The translations under genes and the position numbers were made by a program. The notes below the pieces were generated by a model. It did no database searches and was not told the origin of the DNA. It was given only the letters and a program-made list of their open reading frames with translations. DNA of 64,000 bases from Eublepharis macularius (Eukaryota > Chordata > Lepidosauria > Squamata > Eublepharidae): contig NC_072801.1 in NCBI RefSeq assembly GCF_028583425.1, positions 58,915,766 through 58,979,765 on the forward strand, in the 5' to 3' direction. This document shows positions 26,601-35,176 of this stretch, in pieces (positions within the stretch are counted from its first letter, which is position 1; each line of letters begins with the position of its first letter).

Positions 26601-29600
26601 GGAGATTTCATGATTTTTCATGTTGATTACTGGAAATGATTTTTTGTATGTGTTTCAGTTTTAATCATCATAATCATTTGTTTTCTTCCAACCCAGCACA
26701 AAAGAACAAGAACAGGTCAATTTAACAAGTGAACAGAGTAGTGAGAGCAGCAGGCTGGGAGTGACTCAAAAAAACAGCAAGTTATTGAACTGCTCAGACA
26801 AAATGGAGACTCCAACACTTTCTGAATATGGAGAAGAGGTAGACAGTAGCCAAGTAACTGTTTATAATATAGAGAACAAAAGTTAACTCAGTAGCCTCTC
26901 CAGATTTATGGAGTAACAGTAATAGTAACTATGCTTATATACCACTCTTCTAACCAGATTAGTGCCCCACTCAGAGCGATGAACAAAGTCAGTATTATCT
27001 TTATCCCCACATTACAGCTGGGGAGCTGAGGCTGAGAGGAGGAGCTACTACTCTCAGCCACCTACTGAACTCATGGCAGTAGTGGGTTTTGAACCAGCAG
27101 AGTGCTGATTTGTAGTCCAGCCACCTAACCAAACTATTCCAGCAGCTTTCTTACCCTCAGAGGAAGACTTTCCAGTGTCTTCTGTTGGTGAAAGACTCCT
27201 CACTTAGGGTGGAAATACTTGTTGCTAAGTACCTAGGGACACTCAAGTGAACCTCATTTCACGTGTCTTCCCTCCACCTTTCCATGCACTCACTCGCACA
27301 GTTCAGTTGCTCTGCGTGAATACATTCATGTGTTATCAGTTCCTCAACTGCTAAAAGTATCCCAGTTTCCCCCCCACCCCGCCTCCCACATCCATTCATT
27401 GAAATGCAGATATTGATGGTTTCTTACACCTTAAAGAAATGCAAATTTGCAAGTCAAAGGAGCCTACAGTACTTGTTTTCGCAGCAAAAACAGAGCTAAT
27501 TTGGTGCTCTGCCCTCCAGGCACACTTGCAAATGTAATCACACAAAGAGAGCTCCTGTGAAAGCAGCAATCACCGAGCAAGAACAGCCTGCACATGAACT
27601 GAGGACCGCACACAAAACTCTGCACTTGAGCATCCCCAGGTAAACCCGCAATGTGTATTTCCACAAAGCAGAAGGCAGGCGCTGCATCTAAATCTTCATT
27701 TCTGGTACTATAGCTGTAGTGTTTTCCACTTGTTTATTGCACAGACACCTTCTTTTCAAGGAAATACTTCTGGTATAGGGCTCTCTCGTTTTCCTTACAC
27801 TCAAACAGCACATTTTGTTGTTGGGGGAAAAATGGCAAAAAGTTGAAAATGCCAAATGCATTTGCAAATGTTACTGATTGGATAGCACCTATGAAATCAT
27901 CAGTGATGAACACGCTTTACAACTCCCATCCATCATTTTATGACTTATACATTTTTTACCAGTTTAGTGGTTCTGTACTTTCCTTCCCTGCTCCAACAAG
28001 CAATGGGCAACAGGATTCTCAGGATTTTTACTATATTGAGACTCACTGAGGTGTCTCTACCATTGTACCGACTTTTACTTCCTCGGGTTTCCTTTTTTAG
28101 GTAGGCTTTGTGGGGGGGAGGATTTATATCCCACTGTTGTGTTATTAAAACAAGACACAAGTAATATACATGATTCAAAGCTAATCTGGATTGCCAGCTT
28201 TCTTATTTGATAGGAGAAAATCTAGTTTAAAGAGAACACGTGGCTGAGTTTTTGTAACAGAAAATATAGGCATACACAAGAACATAATAGGTCCTACTTA
28301 GAATAATACCAGCATTATTATTCTAAGCCAGTTTGGTGTAGTGGTTAAGAGTGCAGGACTCTGGAGAGCTGGGTTTGATTCCCCACTCCTCAACTTGAAG
28401 CCAGCTGGGTGACCTTGGACTAGTCACAGCTCTCTGGAGCTCTCTCAGCCCCACCCACCTCATAGGGTGTTTTGTTGTGGGAATAATAATGACATACTTT
28501 GTAAACCACTCTGAGTGGGCATTAAGTTGTCCTGAAGGGCGGTATATAAATCGAATGTTGTTGGTAGTAGTAGTTGTTGTTGGTTGTTGTTACTGCCTTT
28601 AGCCTTGTTTGGGAAGGAGTTGCGTAATCAATCTTAATTGTCCTGCCCCTCATCTCTCAGTTTCATACTTGAGAAACTATCCTTAAATTATTCTCATTTT
28701 CCAGAATCTAAAAATTGTTTTGCTAAAAGAGGAGCAACCATAATGGCTCAGAATCCCTTCGCCCTTCTAATGCTTTTTGTTGTTTTTAAAAAGGTGCTGG
28801 ATTCATTCATATGGTTGCACTGTTTTGTGATTTCCACCAATTCCCTTCTCAGGACTTGGAAGATTCCCCCAAAAGGTGCTGATACTCAGTATCTCTAAAT
28901 ATCACTAGGAAAAAAAAAGCCCTGCCCTTCTAGAAGGTTTGATTAAACACATTTAATTTTTGAAGACAAACTAATGTGTTTTCAAATGTTTTGCCAAAAT
29001 CTTGAAAACCACAGGTTGAACTTTTGTTTTTACTTTAAAAGAAATAAGAGAATCTTGCAGCCAAATCACTTCATGTTTACCCAACAGCTCAGTGGAACTT
29101 GGTTCCAAAGCAATGGGCATTTATGAAGGCTTCGAAACTGCAGTGCAGGTGCACACAGCAGCACCAACCGCAATGGTGCTTGATCCATTACCCGTAAATA
29201 AATAATTTGAGTCACTCTCTGATGTTGCTTTGTACTTAGAAAAAGCAGATGAATCTGATTTTGGTGATGTGAATTATAACCTCCAGACCAATATCAGTAT
29301 TCAAATGTTTGCTGCTTTCTGAGGAGCTGAGTGACTAATGTCTTCTTGTTAGTATCCTTTTTATCAAGATTCCCTGGTGTTAATCATGCCTCTCTTCAAC
29401 TCTGATGGTGACTCTTTCGCAATAGACTGCGTAGTGGATGAACATTATTTGAAATTTAATGGGCCCTTCCCCTTTCTGCTTCCAACATCAGAGTTCCTTG
29501 ACATCATGAATATCACTTGCTCCTTTTCTCTTTCATACTAATAAGGTAATTTGCTTGCCTCTAGACCTCAGCACCATTGTACGTCAGCTCCGTTCCTTTG

Positions 29601-32600
29601 GCTGACACAGCACAGACATCCATTTACACTGATTATTTACACTGAGGAAAAAGGATCCTCTTCCCCTGCAACATGCAAAACAGTTTGACTTCAGTCAACT
29701 TATGTATACCTTATTAACTTATTAGGACATCTGTGGGATTTTAATTTTGGTATTGCTTACTGTGTGGGCTATTCTCATACCACCTGCTCTTTTCCATGCT
29801 TTGGCCACCTCCAATGTGACATTTCTTTTCCCTGTGTCCATGTGACCCTATGTCCATACACCACGCTAACAGAGCTGCTGCTGCACACTTGCACAATAAA
29901 GGAAGAACTCAACTGCACATGCACCCGTACACAAATTCTTTACAAATAAGGCTTGGTAGCACATGATTGACCCCCTAGTCATCATCCACAATATCCAATT
30001 CATCAGATGGCTGGTCACAGAACTGTTCTGAAGTTTTACTCCTTCATATTTTTCAGTTCCATCATTCTACACCTACACACATTCCTACATTTTCAGTATA
30101 GACAATAACATTTTGCTCCCTTTTGTACATTATAATGCGTATTTTCCACCCAGCTTATTCACAGCCAGGAGTCACAATCCTTCTACTCTTGCCCTACTTA
30201 CAGCCTAATCTATTCTATGAAGGTACTCACATTCATGCATTTTAGGCTGCTTCTTGACTCCCTCCCCCACCCCCGGCCCTGTCCACTCCTCACATGGATC
30301 TACTTTAAAGGTTAGGTGCAGTTCTTGTAAAATGCTATATGAAACACTAACGGAATAGTCACAGTGCTTTGTAATGCTTCTGATGCACTATAAGCCTGTC
30401 CACAGCAAGGATAATATCATGGGTTTTTTTTTTTTAACATAAGGGTGTTTCCATGTGATTTCCCAAAAAAACCCAAAGAGAACCCACCTAGCAGAAATCT
30501 AACACCAATCACTTTTTAAATTTTCTCTCATAGAATATAGGCAACTTTGCTGTGGGGCTGGGGGCGGGGGAGCAGAAGGAGAGGAAAAACATAGCTGCTA
30601 AACTGATTAAAAAATAAAGTCACAAAACGACAAGGGGAGCAGTAAAAAGTAGTGTTCTTGCTGTATGAAAAAGCACCAATTGTGGGGATGAAGGGTAAGG
30701 CCACTAAAGGTCTAAAGAAGAAGAAAAATCAAAATACTTACTGCACGCTTCCAAGTAGAGTTATTGTGCTTTGATGTAAGCTGCAACAAACCAGACAACT
30801 TTCAGCTGGTTAAATCCCTACAGTTCCTTTTGGTTATTATTCTGCAATTTCACATGACTTGGACTCTACTCTGGTTATTGTCCTGCAAGAAAGGATGATT
30901 TCAAGGAATTGATAATAGATTTCATGTCAGAAAAATGTTTATTCCTTTGAGATTTATAGCTGTGTTTTAAAAATTAAACAGCTCCCCCCCCAAATAAAAT
31001 TACTTGTTTTTCAAATAACACTTGTTTGCAATGTAAACTTCAAAACTGGCTCCTCTTGTTTTTCAACACAAAAAGGGTTAGTGTTGAAGACATTTTCTAG
31101 TGTATTTTTTCCTGTTTTTACCTTGCAGAAGAGACCAACTAAGAACATTATATTAGAAAAGCAACCATTTGAAAGTAAACTTATTTTGCTCCCCTTGTCT
31201 TTTGCAGCAGGAACACAAAAATACAATTCCCATTCCTTCAAAACAAACACTTTTGTGCGCATGAAAACCGTAACATACTTTTAAAAATGTTGTTGGCACA
31301 TGAAGGATCATAATTTGTTATCAAGTACCTATTTCAAAACATTATTGATTGTAATCCTATGTTCTTCCAAAGTAGTCCAGCGCAGTATAAATTGGTTTCT
31401 TCCTTCTCACAACCACTTGTCAAGCTGAGATAGGCGGCTTACCCCAACTAGTAGACATGGCCCCTTTTCTTGTGGTGCTCTTAAAAACATGTCCAAATGC
31501 CAGATCATACATTCTATAGTGTTGTTTGCTGAACTGCAACACAAAGGTTGAACAAATGTGAAATAAGCTTACTTTCAAATGGTTGCTTTTCTAATGTAAT
31601 GTTCTTAGGACATAATCCTTTATAAGGTAAACTAGAAAGGTATATGAAAATAAAACCAAAGAATGTCCTGATCTTATATGTCTGTTCTGTACAACCTACC
31701 ATTCCCCCTCCTCATTGTGAAGGAGTTTTCCATTAGGCTAAATGGAATGGTGAAATCTGTACTATTGTGTTTGTTAATTACCCCTTTCCTGGGTAAAAGC
31801 TGTTTTTCCATCTGCACAAACGTAGGTAAGGTGGTTTGTGCCTTGCATAGAAGTAATTGGTTTTCAGAGGGGGGAGGGGAGAAGAGGCCACACTGATAGG
31901 GGAAAAAATCCTTTTGGGTGCCTAGTACCATTTATGTAGCTATCACAATTATGAGCCATGCAGTATTTACCGCAAATGGAGCTTGCTTACCGTAATAATG
32001 ACCTGACCCCTTCTTATAATTTTGATTGTACTGGAGTTTAGTGAAAAGAAAACTCCCAACCCTGATTTTCTGAATGGTACACCAATAGAAAAGGGCAACA
32101 ATTCAGGCGTGGTCTCTGCCTTGAGTCCTTGCAGTCAGCTCCCCAATTTCTAACAGAAGGGACCTGCTCATACCCTTTAGTAGGGTAGTGCACAGCTGAT
32201 GCTTATCCTGGGTGGGCACTCTTATTGATGAGCCTCTCTGGGATGAGACAATTGGAACCCCTTTCAAAGGGGTGGCAGGTGGTGGGGTTATACATCCAGA
32301 AAAATAAAAATAATAGAACTTCACCTGAACTAGTCCACTTTAGGCAGGGAAGTGTCCCGTCTGAATGTTGAAAAAAATTCCCTGGCCATACAAAAGTAGC
32401 ATGCAAAGGAGAAGGGTTCAGCATAGCATTTTCTACTACATGCTTTTTTTCCTACATGCAGTGTGTGTTTCTTTCCTTTGGGAGGAACACTGAAATGTGA
32501 TGTTTCCCTTACTTGAAGTGCAACAGTCCAAAAAGAAGTATTACCATTAATGAAAAGTTTGCAAAGATTAAGGTGAAAAAATCTCTCTCTACAAGAAACA

Positions 32601-35112
32601 GGAAACACTGCAGTCACCATTTCAATTTTGGGGCCCAAGCAGAGTTGTTTGGAGCAGGAAAGCTGATGAAAGACCCAAAGATGAAACTGAGAAGTAAAAT
32701 TTATGATGAGTAGCTGGAACAAGTGGAATATGAAGTGAAGCTCTTTCTAAATGTATTTTAAGTTGTTCCATTTGCGGATCAGGGTAGAAAATTCATGTCA
32801 GGAGAAGTAATAGATTTGTGTAACTTGTATTAAAATCATTGTCATCATGTCAATCAATTTCCTCCCAAAGGCTGTATGCACTACTCTTCCAGAAACCACA
32901 ACAGGCAGCCCAGGAGAACAGTAAGTGTCCATGTTGGCCAGATCCATCCATACGTAGGGCTGGCAGAGTGAGGCTCCTCAGGTGGTAGACTTTGAGAGGT
33001 CTAGTCTTTATGATAGAGGACATGCTTTGCAAATAAAAATTCAATCTCTGAAGAGCCAATGACACTCAGAATAGACACTACTGACCCACAGCATTAAAGT
33101 TTACTTCATGCAAAAAAGCAGAAATGGCCCCTTTTAGAAGAATCCTATACCACTTGGTTTCCTGTAATAGCTCTTTCCACAGCAGTACAGAAGCACAATC
33201 TGTTGCACCTAGAAAAACTTATTTATCCATTTCAAGTAACTCAGTTTAGTAATTAATATGAAACTGAAAATTTCCACAGTGCCTGATTCTCTCTGCTTCC
33301 TATGGCTTCAGCACCTGCCTTTTTTTCTGTGTCTGGCTGTGTTTTCTTTACACTTTACTCTTTCTGATTTTACCTCAGGAGCATCAAATCTTTTTGGCAG
33401 ACCCCTTCTGTTTCTTTTAAATGCTCTGGGGGCTGGGACTAGAATGGTTTTTAATTTGCATTAGGCTGATGTTTTATTGTGATTTTATTGAATATATTAT
33501 ATTTTAGTATTGATTTTTAACAGTTGTGATTGTTGTGAACTGCTTTGAGATCTTAATGGAAGAGAAGCAGTAAAAAATTGAATATGAATAAATATTTACT
33601 GCAACTCCCCCTTACTTTTTACTGTAAACTTTTACCTCAGGAGATCAATCCCTTTTAATTAAATCACTCCTTTCTCTTAATTCTCTCTGTGACTCTCTCC
33701 ACAGCCTTTTCTACAATTACCTTTAACTTTTACCTTAAAAAGGCTTTTTAGTCACACTGCATTTCATCTCACACACACACAGCATATTTCCTTGGAATAA
33801 TTTCTTGCAGTTTTGAGGGCTACCAAGTTAAAATATACTGAGGCCCTAACTGTATGTTACATCATTCCCACCCCACTCGAGATTCACCATGAGGACATCA
33901 GAGCAGGACTCTGTGGGGAGAGTGTTTAAGCCATTCCCTCCTGCCATTCCTCTAACTCCAAATGAGAGCTGCTGTTTGCCCCCTTGGGGAAACTTACACG
34001 TACTGATGGCTACATATAGGCTTCCCCAGTGGGGCAAACAGCAGCTGTCCAGAGCCATTTTGGGTCAGAAAAGCACCCTGGGGGGAAGATTAAACCTCTC
34101 CTCATGCACTGTGGTCCTTATCTGAATCCGGCTCCTCTGTACCTGGCAACTGAGTTCAGAGTGCAAAAGTTGCAGTGTACATTTGATCAAAAGTTCTTGT
34201 GGCCAGCCAGAGGAAGGCATGAGGAAAACGGTTTGGTCCTAATTAACTTCATGGGAAAAATAAATATGCTTTGCAACCTGTAGCCTATCATTCTAGTGCC
34301 CTCTGGTATCCTGCTACTCCATGGTGGCAAAGGGACACTGTGGCTGCTTCCACATGCAAATTTTTCCACACGTGGAATACAAGCCCCCAGTTTAAATGGG
34401 AATGTCATGCTTATTCTGAGCAGCTTGTGGGCCTTTCTTCTTTAAACCAGAGGAAAGAAGAACCTCTTTTGATCCAGTTCAAAGGAAAAACTGCAGCGGG
34501 GCTGCTGGCAGAGCACCCATGCGGAAGCTCTACCCCCAGGCACTATGCATAAGGGGATAGTGCCAAACTCTATATTTCCTTGCCCCTTCTGGACCACTAA
34601 GCTGTGCCATAGTTTTACAGTACAGGTCAGTGAGGAAGAGGAAAGGGGGACTTTGGGTTTGCAGGAGGCCTGGTGCAAACAGTTGTATGCATACTTTTGC
34701 ATGTATGTGATGTGGGGGAAAGAGGATGATGGAGCATTAACAGCAGCCAGCAGCATGGGGAAAGTGTGCGTGGATGTCATTCCCATACGGCTTGCTGCTT
34801 CTACCACTGAGGCAGAGGTGCATTTTCACACATCTGTGTAGAATCAACCTGGGACTTTTTCATGTGTATCTCCCCACTTGGTACAGACAATGCCAGCTGG
34901 AGAAGTAAATATGAGCTGCCTTGCTAGCATTGTGAAGTGGTTTAATGTCTGAAATGGAGCAATATGTCTGGCTGTCTGTTCCAGCAGGCCTGAACTAGCA
35001 CCTGAGGAACAAGCTTTAGGCCCCGTGCATCATGAGCTAATGCCAACTGGTGGGAAGAAATCACTCGACAAGTGGTTTGGTCTAATAGAATGGTGAGCAT
35101 CTTCTGCAATTG

Positions 35113-35176
<64 letters not shown>

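Larger units (their letters stand above)
28576..34984. other. Large KASH5 intron, remainder
   Basis: Apart from the inverted repeats at 31139-31608 and 33968-34045, mostly unrecognised non-coding DNA. Open frames of 60-130 codons here lack splice context and similarity. Confidence 0.4.

Noticed and set aside
28322-28400. tRNA gene from A- and B-box motifs
   Set aside because: Arms do not fold into a proper cloverleaf by eye, and the body repeats many times in the window as a SINE.
32513-32713. Lys-rich open frame as a KASH5 exon
   Set aside because: No convincing acceptor or donor and no similarity to KASH5.
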